A stretch of 50,054 nt of DNA from Fibrobacter sp. (GTDB lineage: Bacteria; Fibrobacterota; Fibrobacteria; Fibrobacterales; Fibrobacteraceae), in NCBI GenBank assembly GCA_017649565.1, contig JAGCGO010000049.1, forward strand, positions 1 to 50,054, in the 5' to 3' direction. The translations under genes were made by a program, and so were the position numbers. Under the pieces are notes generated by a model. The model was not told where the DNA came from, did no database searches, and saw only the letters and a list, made by a program, of their open reading frames with translations. Below, piece after piece: positions 42,101-49,722 of the stretch (its first letter is position 1; every line of letters begins with the position of its first letter).

Positions 42101-45100
42101 TTCACGGATGGTTTCACCCTTCGGAGCCTTCTCGGAAATCTTCGGAGGATCGTTGATGGAGCGGACTTCGAAGCGGGCGGTCTTGGAGACAGCGGCGCCT
42201 TCCGGGTCCTTGGCCGTGAACGTGATGTCCGCGGCACCGTTCCAGTACTTGTTCGGGATGACAATGGTAGCGACGTGCTGGGCGTCAACCTTGACGGAGA
42301 GAGTGTTGTTCGCAGCCGGAGCCGGAGCAGGTTCTTCCTTCTTGTTGCCCTTCTTGGCCGGAGCAGCAGCCGGAACAGCCTTTACGGACTTCACGTCGAA
42401 GTACCACTTGAGTTCGTTCTTGCCGTGGTCCGGGTCGTTGATGAGGTCATCCAGACGGATGGTCTGGAACTGTTTCTTTTCGTCGATGGACTGACCCTTG
42501 AGTTCCTTCACGAACACAGGAGCGTCGTTCACGGATTCCACGGTGAAGGTCACCGTCTTGCTGTCAGAAGCGCCTTCCGGGTCGGTCACGGTGAACGTGA
42601 TCTTTTCGGAGCCATGCCAGTTCTGGTTCGGCTGGTTCACAGTCACCTTGTGGCTGGCGTCCATGGCAATCTTGAGTTCCTTGGCACCTTCGATCTTCCA
42701 CTTGAGCTTGTTCTTCGGGTGGTCAAGATCATCAACAAAGTTGTCGAGTTCAATAGACTTGAACTGGCCCTTTTCCTTGATCGTCTGGTTCGCGATTTCC
42801 TTCATGATCGGAGGATCGTTGATGGACTTCACGGAGAAGGTTGCAGAAGCAGAAGCCTTGGCACCTTCCGGGTCGGTCACGGTGAACGTGAGCTTCTCGG
42901 AACCGTTCCACATCTTGCTCGGGGTCTTGATCGTGACCTCGCCTTCCTTGGCGATATTCACCTTGAGGTCCTTGTTGCCGGCAACTTCGATCTTCAGCTG
43001 GCCGAAGCTGTGGTCCGGATCCTTGATGATGTTGGCGAGGTTGAAGGAAGCAAATTCCTGCTTTTCAGAGACGGCCTGATCGTTGATCTTGCCAATCGTC
43101 GGAGCGTCGTTCACGGAGGTCACGGTGAAGGTCGCAACGCAGCTGGCCTTGCCGCCATCCGGGTCAACGACGGTGAACGTAATCTGTTCGGAACCGTTCC
43201 AGTACTTGTCCGGGATAACAATGCGAGCCATGCGCTTGTCGTCCACCTTGACATTGAGCTTCGGAGTGTAACCCTTCGGGGCACCCTTGGCACCGTCGAC
43301 CTTGAAGGTCCAGGAGAGCTGTTCCGGCTTGTGGTCCGGGTCAGTCACGATGTCGCCCAGGTTGATGATAGCGAATTCACGCTTTTCCTGGATGGACTGG
43401 TCCTTGATGGGCTTGGTAAAGACCGGAAGGTCATTCACGGATTCAGCCGTGAAGGTAACAGAGCGGTTGTCGGTAGCGCCTTCCGGGTCAGTCACGACGA
43501 ACTTGACCGTTTCGGTGCCGTGCCAGAACTTGTTCGGAGTAGCAATCGTAACGACATGCTTAGCGTCCATGGAGATCTTCAGATCCTTCTGGCCGCTGAA
43601 GGACCACTTGAGCTGAGCCTTGTCGTGGTCGAGGTCGCTAACAAATTCGTCGAGAGCGATGGTCTTGAACTGTTCCTTTTCCTTGATCTTCTGGCTCGGG
43701 ATGTCCTTCATGACCGGCGGGTCGTTGATGGACTTCACGGTGAACACGGCGTCGGACTTGGCGGTAGCGCCTTCCGGGTCGGTCACGACGAAGGAAATCT
43801 TTTCGGAACCGTTCCACATGTTGCTCGGGATCTTCACGCTGGCAACGCCGTCCTTGTTGATGTCAACCTTCAGGTCCTTGTTGCCGGAAATGGTCCACTT
43901 CAACTGGGCAAAGCTGTGGTCAGGATCGGAAACGAGTTCAGCAAGCTTGATATCGGCGAAATGCATCTTTTCGCTGATCATCTGGTCCGGAATCTTCTTG
44001 AGAACCGGCACGTCGTTCACGGAGGTCACGGTGAACACGGCCTTGGAGGTAGCCTTAGCGCCTTCCGGGTCGGTCACGGTGAACGAAATTTCGTTGGCAC
44101 CATTCCACATCTTGTTCGGGATGTTGATCTTGGCAACATGGTTAGCGTCAATTTCAACAGTGAGGTCGCCACCCTTGTTCTTCACACCCGGAGCCGGGCT
44201 CACGGTGACAGCGAAGTTGAGGTCGCTCATCTTGTTGTCGGCGTCCTTGACCATTTCGCCAAGCTTGACAACCTGGAACTGTTCCTTTTCCTTGATGGTC
44301 TGAGCAACAACCTGCTTCACGAATTCCGGAACGTCGTTCACGGATTCGACAGTGTAAGCCACAGAGCGTTCGTCGGTAGCGCCATCCGGGTCGGTCACCT
44401 TGATGACGAGAGTTTCGGAGCCGTTCCACTGCGGGCTCGGCGGAGTCACCTTCAAGATGCGGTTGGCATCGACAGAAACCTTGAGTTCGCGCTGGCCGGT
44501 GATGGTCCACTTGAGCTTGTCCTTACCGTGGTCGAGGTCTTCGACATGCTTGTCGAGTTCAACCGGCTTGAACTGGCCCTTTTCCTTGATGGACTGTTCG
44601 GCAATGTCCTTCATGACCGGCGGGTCGTTGATGGACTTCACGGAGAGCTTGAATGCGGAGGAGGCCTTGCCGCCTTCCGGGTCAGTAGCGGTGATGGTCA
44701 CCGTTTCAGAACCGTTCCAGAGTTCGCTCGGAGTCTTGAAGGAAACTTCGCGAGTCTTCTGGTTCACGTTAACCTTAATATCCTTGTTGCCGGAGACATC
44801 GAACTTCAGCTTGGAGAGGTCGTGGTCGGCATCGTTGACATATTCGTCAAGAATAATAGAAGAGAACTCGCTCTTTTCTTCGACGGCCTGGTCCGGAATC
44901 TTCTTGAAGACCGGGATATCGTTGATGGACTTCACCGTGAAGGTGACTTCCTGCTTCACGACAGCACCATCCGGGTCAGTACAAGTGAACGTTGCGACAG
45001 CGGCGCCGTTCCAGTAGGTGTCCGGCACTTCAATAGAAGCGACACGGTTTTCGTCGATGTTCACGTTGAGCGTACCGGTTTCGGGCATCTTGCCCTGGTG

Positions 45101-46528
45101 CTTCACGTCGGCATCCCAGGAGAGTTCGGAATGCTTGTGGTCAGCGTCCTTCACATATTCGTCGAGCTTGATTTTTGCAAACTGCTTCTTTTCGTCGATG
45201 GTCTGGTTCGGGATGGCCTTCACGAATTCCGGCTTGTCGTTCACGGAGTTCACAGTGAACGGAGCTTCGGATTCGGCGCAGGCACCGGCCGGGTCGCAAA
45301 CCTTGAACTTAAGCGTCTCGGAGCCGTTCCAAAGCTTGCTCGGAACACCGATAGTAGCGGTCTTTCCGTTCAGGGCAACCTTGAGGTCCTTATTGCCAGA
45401 AATTGTCCATTTAAGTTGTTCGAAAGAGTGGTCCGGATCCTTGACCAGCTGGTCCAGTTGGACCGGCTTGAAGTCCTGCTTTTCGTCGATTGTCTGGTCG
45501 GGAACGTCCTTCACGAACTCGGGAGCGTCGTTCACGGACTTGACCGTGAAGGTCGCAGTCGTCTTGGCAGACGCACCGGCGGGGTCGGTCACAGTAAACG
45601 TAATCTGTTCGGAACCGTTCCAGAATTCGTTCGGAATCTTGATATTTGCGGTACCGTACTTGTCGATGTCGAACTTGAGGTCCTTGTTGCCGCTGATAGA
45701 CCACTTGAGCTTGGAGACGTCGTCGTCTACGTCGCTAACGAAATCGGACAGGGAGATAGATTCGAATTCGTTTTTCTCTTCGATCGTCTGGCTCGGGATC
45801 TTCTGCAATACCGGCGGGTCGTTAATCGGCTTGACCGTGAACGTGGCCGTCTTGGAATCGCTTGCGTATTCGCCGTCGGTCGCGGTAAACTTGATCTTGG
45901 CCGTACCGTACCAGTGCTGGTCGGGGATCACGATCGTGGCAACACGCTTCGGATCGATTTCGACATTGAGGTCTCCGTCGGCTTGATCCTTGCCCACCGG
46001 TTGGATGTCAAATTCCCAAAGAATCTGGTCCTTCGGGTGGTCGGGGTCGGCGACAAAGTTATCGAGATTGATCTTAGAGAACTGCTTACCTTCCTCGATG
46101 GTCTGGTCGGCAATGGCCGAGACTACCGGCGGGTTGTTCACGGACTCGACACTGAAGTTCACCGTTTCGGAACCGACCGCACCCTTGGTGTCAGTCGCCG
46201 CGAAGGTAATATCTTCGGAGCCATTCCAGTATTTGTCCGGAGTTTCAATCGTCACTACGCGGTCTTTGATGGTAACCTTGAGCTTCTTGTTTCCGGATAC
46301 GGACCACTTGATCTGCTCAGGCTTGTCCATATCGTCAGATACATAGCTATCCAACTTGATCGTAGCAAACTTTCCGCCCTCCTGAATGGATTCGCCAGGA
46401 ATGCCGTTCACGGAAGGAGCATTATTTTCAACTGCGGCAGCGCCACCTTTTCCATCTTGAGCAATAACAAAAGATGCCAAGACGCCAGCGGAGGCAAGCA
46501 ACGCGGCCATAGACTTCATTCGATTCAT
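39188..46528 (-). CDS. Giant exported protein of 23 cadherin/Ig-like tandem domains
   Basis: 2446 aa; GGGAGA lies upstream of the ATG at 46528. Signal peptide (MAALLASAGVLASFVIA region). From residue ~35 there are 23 domains of ~97-125 residues, each beginning N-[DNS]-x-P-x and containing a conserved DPDH (or DPDN) acidic site, an xLKWxxSGNKDLKV-like strand, WNGSE and VTDPEGA. These acidic sites recall calcium-binding cadherin-like (tandem-95/VCBS) repeats. Domains 2, 5, 8, 11, 14, 17 and 20 each carry an extra 10-50-residue insert, Lys/Ala/Pro-rich in 14 and 17. Domain 23 is a VCBS-type domain. The protein ends in an acidic/basic tail (ADQPKKKKRKKKS). It is likely a very long surface fibre or adhesin. 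No enzymatic motif was seen. Confidence 0.9.
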   Translation of the reverse strand: MNRMKSMAALLASAGVLASFVIAQDGKGGAAAVENNAPSVNGIPGESIQEGGKFATIKLDSYVSDDMDKPEQIKWSVSGNKKLKVTIKDRVVTIETPDKYWNGSEDITFAATDTKGAVGSETVNFSVESVNNPPVVSAIADQTIEEGKQFSKINLDNFVADPDHPKDQILWEFDIQPVGKDQADGDLNVEIDPKRVATIVIPDQHWYGTAKIKFTATDGEYASDSKTATFTVKPINDPPVLQKIPSQTIEEKNEFESISLSDFVSDVDDDVSKLKWSISGNKDLKFDIDKYGTANIKIPNEFWNGSEQITFTVTDPAGASAKTTATFTVKSVNDAPEFVKDVPDQTIDEKQDFKPVQLDQLVKDPDHSFEQLKWTISGNKDLKVALNGKTATIGVPSKLWNGSETLKFKVCDPAGACAESEAPFTVNSVNDKPEFVKAIPNQTIDEKKQFAKIKLDEYVKDADHKHSELSWDADVKHQGKMPETGTLNVNIDENRVASIEVPDTYWNGAAVATFTCTDPDGAVVKQEVTFTVKSINDIPVFKKIPDQAVEEKSEFSSIILDEYVNDADHDLSKLKFDVSGNKDIKVNVNQKTREVSFKTPSELWNGSETVTITATDPEGGKASSAFKLSVKSINDPPVMKDIAEQSIKEKGQFKPVELDKHVEDLDHGKDKLKWTITGQRELKVSVDANRILKVTPPSPQWNGSETLVIKVTDPDGATDERSVAYTVESVNDVPEFVKQVVAQTIKEKEQFQVVKLGEMVKDADNKMSDLNFAVTVSPAPGVKNKGGDLTVEIDANHVAKINIPNKMWNGANEISFTVTDPEGAKATSKAVFTVTSVNDVPVLKKIPDQMISEKMHFADIKLAELVSDPDHSFAQLKWTISGNKDLKVDINKDGVASVKIPSNMWNGSEKISFVVTDPEGATAKSDAVFTVKSINDPPVMKDIPSQKIKEKEQFKTIALDEFVSDLDHDKAQLKWSFSGQKDLKISMDAKHVVTIATPNKFWHGTETVKFVVTDPEGATDNRSVTFTAESVNDLPVFTKPIKDQSIQEKREFAIINLGDIVTDPDHKPEQLSWTFKVDGAKGAPKGYTPKLNVKVDDKRMARIVIPDKYWNGSEQITFTVVDPDGGKASCVATFTVTSVNDAPTIGKINDQAVSEKQEFASFNLANIIKDPDHSFGQLKIEVAGNKDLKVNIAKEGEVTIKTPSKMWNGSEKLTFTVTDPEGAKASASATFSVKSINDPPIMKEIANQTIKEKGQFKSIELDNFVDDLDHPKNKLKWKIEGAKELKIAMDASHKVTVNQPNQNWHGSEKITFTVTDPEGASDSKTVTFTVESVNDAPVFVKELKGQSIDEKKQFQTIRLDDLINDPDHGKNELKWYFDVKSVKAVPAAAPAKKGNKKEEPAPAPAANNTLSVKVDAQHVATIVIPNKYWNGAADITFTAKDPEGAAVSKTARFEVRSINDPPKISEKAPKGETIRENGRFTTIDLSNLATDPDHPASSLKWTFSGNKFLKVNHRKDNTVEVALPNPQWNGKEMITFTVTDPEGASANHKMTFEVTRVNDAPSFVKRIPDQKIKEGDKFKPIQLDEFVKDPDNKPNELKWKVSGTQKLKAEISGSRVLTVSAPDPHFWCAPEMLVIEATDPEGASTSATITFEITSVNDAPVLKDIPNQKIREKGEFKEIDLNKFVHDPDHQNHELKWSVKVTKVGAPEKKPAPAKKPAPKKPAKKGAKADEKTEAKEEAAPEPKHDDLEVEIDSRNVATVKLPSKFWNGERNVIFTVEDPEGAKASKTVNFLVESVNDAPEMKVIKTQTINEKEKFKPIDLNGIASDPDHPVKSLKFEVNATRQLKASIDKLNQLWVATPDKFWSGSEKITLTVRDPEGAKATQQILFEVLPVNDPPVVKSIPGQKVKEREKFEPIDLSKAATDPDNKPNELKWSVSGNKDLKVDIRGTRAMVLTPTPNWNGKETLTFTVKDPSGASASTNATFEVVAVNDPPVLKPIQPFMIEEKKTFAPVDFSKMVKDPDNAPEELTWSLDDARPMPIKTKKGITMKMGRPTVKHEINFSIDEKGVLSAEIPNKYWNGTEVVTVNVFDPAGAKASIDVKFVVKPVNDPPTVKEIPGQETLEGKGFKPIKLDEFVTDPDNKVHEIRWKVSGAKNLDVMISGGREAVIRPKRQDWFGEETLVFTATDPAGASDKTVAKFVVKHVNSAPVMRDIPDFTIKEDDRQGVIAVIKLDQYARDKDNRFEELKWTFTGNKYLQVNHEKFKKTVTISQPHENWNGKPERITFTVTDPEGAKASRAALFTVIAVNDPPVAVPHTYMTQEGEELSVPASEGLMSGVNDPDGEKPVAVAVVQKPRNGKITLNERDGSFTYMPNKGFSGLDEFTFKVRDPGGAFSKIETAEINVSFKMKDLRGGEKKKEAPKAEEPAKDKDDENADQPKKKKRKKKS

Positions 46529-46920
46529 TTACGTTCTCCCATTAAAACACATAATTTCAAGAAGTTCATCATTTTACGCTATCGACCCGATAGGACTTTT
46601 CAAACGAACCGCTCGACACGTTACGTGATAACAATCACCAAATATAATGTATTTGGAGGGGAAATTGTAAAATATGTTCCGTTTTTAGCAAAAAAAAGAC
46701 ACCTTTTGTAAAAAAAGCATATTCACAAACTGCGTAACTTGTTGAATATCAACGACTTACGTGCAAAAATCAAACGAGCGTTCTCCGGTCGCATTGTAAA
46801 ATGTTTGTAAAAACGCGTAAAAAGAGGATAAAGAGGGGCTCTAGCACGTCCAAAAATGCTGACAAACGCTCCAGAAAGATTTATTTTGCACCTATACATT
46901 TAAAAAAACAAGGACACACA
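46529..46920. other. Divergent intergenic region, 392 bases
   Basis: An A/T-rich spacer between the giant repeat gene (leftward) and the 136-aa gene (rightward). It holds a candidate leftward promoter and the palindrome listed separately. A frame extending the 136-aa gene upstream to 46801 is Lys/Arg-rich, lacks a ribosome-binding site and is not considered real. Confidence 0.6.
46625..46638. promoter_or_regulatory. Operator-like palindrome near the start of the giant gene
   Basis: GTGAT-AACA-ATCAC, perfect five-base arms. On the minus strand it lies just downstream of a possible -10 (TATATT, 46641-46646) with TTTACA about 19 bases further up (46666-46671). It suggests a repressor site at the giant gene promoter; no regulator is encoded nearby. 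Confidence 0.35.
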
Positions 46921-47331
46921 ATGAAATTCGTATTTCTGTGCGACGCCAATTACCTCAAAGGCGACCTCGTCAACTTCGTAAACAACTTCCCCACCAACCA
47001 CGAGCTGGTTACCATGACCTCCGATGAACTGCTCCAGTCCAGGACTATCTTCGAAGGCACATTCGCCATCCTGGCCGAACGCCAGACCTGGCAGAAGAAT
47101 TTCAGCCTGTTCCGCTATTTCGGCCTGCTCCCGCTGCTCGAAGTGCTCCCGCTGGGCGTCGTTTCTCGCCCGCGCCGCCAGGAACCGCTCAAGGGCCGCA
47201 GCATGAACCGCAACCAGGAAATCTACTTCAACCCGACGGCCTCCCCCGAGGATCTCTACATGCAGGTGGACAACTTCGTGAAGGCACCCCCTTCCGGCGT
47301 CACCTACCCCAAGGGTTCTGCAAAAGCCTAG
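46921..47331 (+). CDS. Small receiver-like protein, unknown function
   Basis: 136 aa from the ATG at 46921, which has AAGGA seven bases upstream. It appears to be an alpha/beta fold (MKFVFLCDANYLKGDLVNFV; GTFAILAERQTW; LLPLLEVLPLGVVSR), comparable to an atypical response-receiver domain without the phospho-acceptor cluster. It ends in a Pro/Gly/Lys tail. It lies seven bases before the M23/MinD-like gene and is certainly co-transcribed. In TadZ/CpaE proteins a degenerate receiver domain precedes a MinD-like ATPase, so this pair may be a split version. This is inference from layout; the sequence alone does not identify it. Confidence 0.7.
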   Translation: MKFVFLCDANYLKGDLVNFVNNFPTNHELVTMTSDELLQSRTIFEGTFAILAERQTWQKNFSLFRYFGLLPLLEVLPLGVVSRPRRQEPLKGRSMNRNQEIYFNPTASPEDLYMQVDNFVKAPPSGVTYPKGSAKA

Positions 47332-47337
47332 TCCCCT

Positions 47338-48855
47338 ATGCAACGGGCTGTCCTAGACTACCTGTATAATCAAGGCGGATTGACTCTGGTTGCCTTTCCG
47401 GGCGAAAAAGAGATCGATTTCGAAGCCTTGCAGAAATTCGCGCTAGCGCTTAACGCTGGCGCGCGTTTTATTGTTATTGATTTATCTTGCAGGTACCACG
47501 GGACGGCTCCCGTTTCAAGCGACGACCTTTTCATGAAGCCCATTGGCGAAAAGGGAATCGAGCTATTGACGCAGGTGGAAGAGGGATGCGGCTACATTAC
47601 GCCAAAGATCGGCCACATTCCCGAAGACGAGAGTTCGTTCAGGAATTTCTTCCACAATATAGAACAAATTAAGCAAAAGATTCCGCACGTCATCGCAGTC
47701 CTCCCCACGGACGAAATCAACGGTGGCTGCGACAGGATTCTCACTATCAGCCGTTTGCTTATTTTGTCTGCAAATAGTGCAGCACCGGCATCCAGTTACC
47801 TCGCCGATGCAAAGAACGTCGGGAAATGTACGCTCCTTTGGGACGTGCCCGAACAGCCGGACAAAAAGAAACACCCGAGTGTCGCGAAGGCCGTAAAGAG
47901 AAGCCCGTTCAAGTTCAAGGCCTTCAAGGGAAAGCGATTCAACAAGCAGCCCGAAGATTTCGCCCATGTCGTGGGCAACCTGCACAAGATGAGCATCTTG
48001 AAGAAGAACCCCATCGACGGGATTCCAAAGATATTCCTCGTGCTGTTCCCGCTGTTTCTCGTACTCGCGTTCATGCTCCCGTTCGCAAAAGTCACCAAGG
48101 TCACGGCGACAATATCGAACGAACGCAACCGAATACAGGAACGCAACGCACTGTCTGTCGCCCCGTCTTTCGAATTCACATTCGACGGCAAGGAGACCAT
48201 GCAGCGTATCGGACGATACGCCATAGGACGATTCAACGCCATCATTACCACCGACAAGATGGTCCAGCAGTACGTGGAGACGACTCTCGAAGAGAACAAC
48301 TACCCCACCAACTCTTGGCGTGTCGAGAACTTCAACATCCCGCCGGAAGGTACGGTCATCAAGTTCTCCAGGCCAGACAACCTGGGCCGCGAAGCCGCCG
48401 ACTCCATCGGTGCCGCCTGGAAATACTGGACATCCATCGTCTCCGACAGCATCGCCTACCTCACCGAATTCTATCACAGGGAAGCCACCGGCAATCAAAG
48501 GCTACACCACGGCATCGACCTTGCCAGCAAGAAAGGTGCGCGCATCCTCGCTCCGTTCTCGGCCAGGGCCTGGACCAGCCGCGACAAGAACGGCGGAACG
48601 ATTATCGGGCTTGTACGCGAAAAAGATGTCATTCTCTTCATGCACTGCGACCAGCTGCTTTACTTGGACGGGCAAGAAGTTATGCCCGGCGACCCCATCG
48701 CGACCATTGGCGTTACGGGACGCACTACAGGGCCTCACGCCCACATTGTTACAGGCCTTATTTCGAAGAACGGAGACAAGACCATCGGCGGAATTAAGTA
48801 TAAAGTAATTGACCCGATGAAGTGGTTCTACATGTTCAAACCGACCCCTCCGTGA
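47338..48855 (+). CDS. Membrane-anchored M23 (LytM) peptidase with MinD-like N-terminal domain
   Basis: 505 aa; ATG six bases after the previous stop with no own ribosome-binding site, so probably translationally coupled. Residues 1-~175 read like a P-loop-less ParA/MinD fold (GGLTLVAFPGEK; ARFIVIDLSCRYHG; HVIAVLPTDEINGGCDRIL; LLILSANSAAPASSYL). A basic juxtamembrane stretch, one transmembrane helix (IFLVLFPLFLVLAFMLPFA, near 240) and a periplasmic part follow. The C-terminal M23 domain has the zinc ligands H390 and D394 (HHGIDLA) and H467-A-H469 (GPHAHIVTG). The set is complete, so it may cut peptidoglycan, or act as a polar or division-site hydrolase positioned by its cytoplasmic domain. 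The MinD comparison is tentative. Confidence 0.85.
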   Translation: MQRAVLDYLYNQGGLTLVAFPGEKEIDFEALQKFALALNAGARFIVIDLSCRYHGTAPVSSDDLFMKPIGEKGIELLTQVEEGCGYITPKIGHIPEDESSFRNFFHNIEQIKQKIPHVIAVLPTDEINGGCDRILTISRLLILSANSAAPASSYLADAKNVGKCTLLWDVPEQPDKKKHPSVAKAVKRSPFKFKAFKGKRFNKQPEDFAHVVGNLHKMSILKKNPIDGIPKIFLVLFPLFLVLAFMLPFAKVTKVTATISNERNRIQERNALSVAPSFEFTFDGKETMQRIGRYAIGRFNAIITTDKMVQQYVETTLEENNYPTNSWRVENFNIPPEGTVIKFSRPDNLGREAADSIGAAWKYWTSIVSDSIAYLTEFYHREATGNQRLHHGIDLASKKGARILAPFSARAWTSRDKNGGTIIGLVREKDVILFMHCDQLLYLDGQEVMPGDPIATIGVTGRTTGPHAHIVTGLISKNGDKTIGGIKYKVIDPMKWFYMFKPTPP

Positions 48856-49047
48856 TAGGCGTCACGCCCCTAAAAAGCTACGCTCAGTGAGCCCTATCAC
48901 AAACACCGTAAATAACAGATTTTTAACACGTTTTCAGGCCTTTTATTGCGTTTATTTTACAATTCAACTATCGTTTTTTTCCCATACTTTAAATAACTTT
49001 GAATGTGGGATTGATAGAAAGGTTAAAAAGTCAAAAAGGTATTGAAA

Positions 49048-49497
49048 ATGAAATTAAGCATCCTGGCAACACTCGCCATCGCCGCAACAATCCTCATGGG
49101 CTGCGGTTCCGTCCAAAAACCCACCGTTGAAGTTGCCTATCACGACTCCGACCACAACATCCCCGCCATCGACCAGATGATCGTCGAGATGAAGCAGGCC
49201 TACATCGAAAAGTGCTACCTCCCTGTCGCAAACCGCAAGCCGCCCGAGAACGCTTGCCAGTCCGAACTCTTCCAGACCCTCGAACGCCGCTACCATCTCG
49301 ACTTCAACCAGAACCACGTCGCCATGGCTAGCAACGATCTCTTCTTCAAGGACATTGACGCCGAACTCCGCAAGATGCTGCGTTCCGATCCTGAAATCCG
49401 TCAGGCTGCACGCAACGGCGGATTCAAGAACGTCGGCGAAATGCTCGCCTACTACAAGGACAAGTACAAGTTCGACACCCAGCTGGAACAGTACTAA
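49048..49497 (+). CDS. Small lipoprotein, unknown function
   Basis: 149 aa from the ATG at 49048; a TTG at 49042 is less likely given AAAAAGG upstream of both. The signal peptide ends in the lipobox ILMGC. The mature protein is helical and charged, with two Cys (KCYLPVANRKPPENAC) that could form a disulfide, and a C-terminal NVGEMLAYYKDKYKF. No catalytic motif was recognised. It stands alone with its own terminator; the 190-base region upstream is A/T-rich and presumably holds its promoter. It is probably a periplasmic or outer-membrane lipoprotein. Confidence 0.85.
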   Translation: MKLSILATLAIAATILMGCGSVQKPTVEVAYHDSDHNIPAIDQMIVEMKQAYIEKCYLPVANRKPPENACQSELFQTLERRYHLDFNQNHVAMASNDLFFKDIDAELRKMLRSDPEIRQAARNGGFKNVGEMLAYYKDKYKFDTQLEQY

Positions 49498-49520
49498 TCC
49501 AGGAATTACACATTCAACAA

Positions 49521-49548
49521 TGCGCGGCTTTAGGGCCGCGTTTTTTTT
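49521..49548 (+). terminator. Terminator after the small lipoprotein gene
   Basis: CGCGGC pairs with GCCGCG around TTTAGG, followed by eight T. Confidence 0.9.
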
Positions 49549-49602
49549 GACGCGCATTTTCGTTTTTTCTATATTTGCGGCGCATAAAAACGCAAAAACA
49601 CC

Positions 49603-49695
49603 CCAATGGATTCTATCGCTCCGAAAAGCCCAGTGGTCAAGGTCCCTGAGTGGGACACTGAGCCTGCCGAAGTGCTTGCCGAAGGGCCTAGATGA
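49603..49695 (+). repeat. Intergenic repeat-like segment before leuC
   Basis: It contains GGTCCCTGAG, CTGAGCCTGCCGAAG and CTTGCCGAAGGGCC, partly self-similar blocks of the type found as dispersed intergenic repeats in many genomes. A 30-codon frame (ATG 49603 to TGA 49695) spans it but looks like a by-product; no leucine-rich leader peptide is present. Confidence 0.4.
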
Positions 49696-49722
49696 CAGCG
49701 GGAATAAAAAGAGACACAAATT

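Noticed and set aside
39173..46711. A 7.5-kb open frame on the plus strand, even longer than the 2446-aa gene it opposes
   Set aside because: The opposing gene has a signal peptide, ribosome-binding site, terminator and 23 recognisable domains. The antisense frame stays open because the real gene rarely uses codons that would give stops on the other strand; its protein has no coherent domain signal and merely mirrors the repeat period.
46801..46920. N-terminal extension of the 136-aa protein from 46801
   Set aside because: The extension is basic and low-complexity, has no ribosome-binding site, and a good AAGGA lies before the internal ATG at 46921.
49603..49695. Leader peptide for leucine attenuation upstream of leuC
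   Set aside because: The 30-codon frame contains a single Leu codon and overlaps a repeat-like segment; there is no terminator/antiterminator pair between it and leuC.
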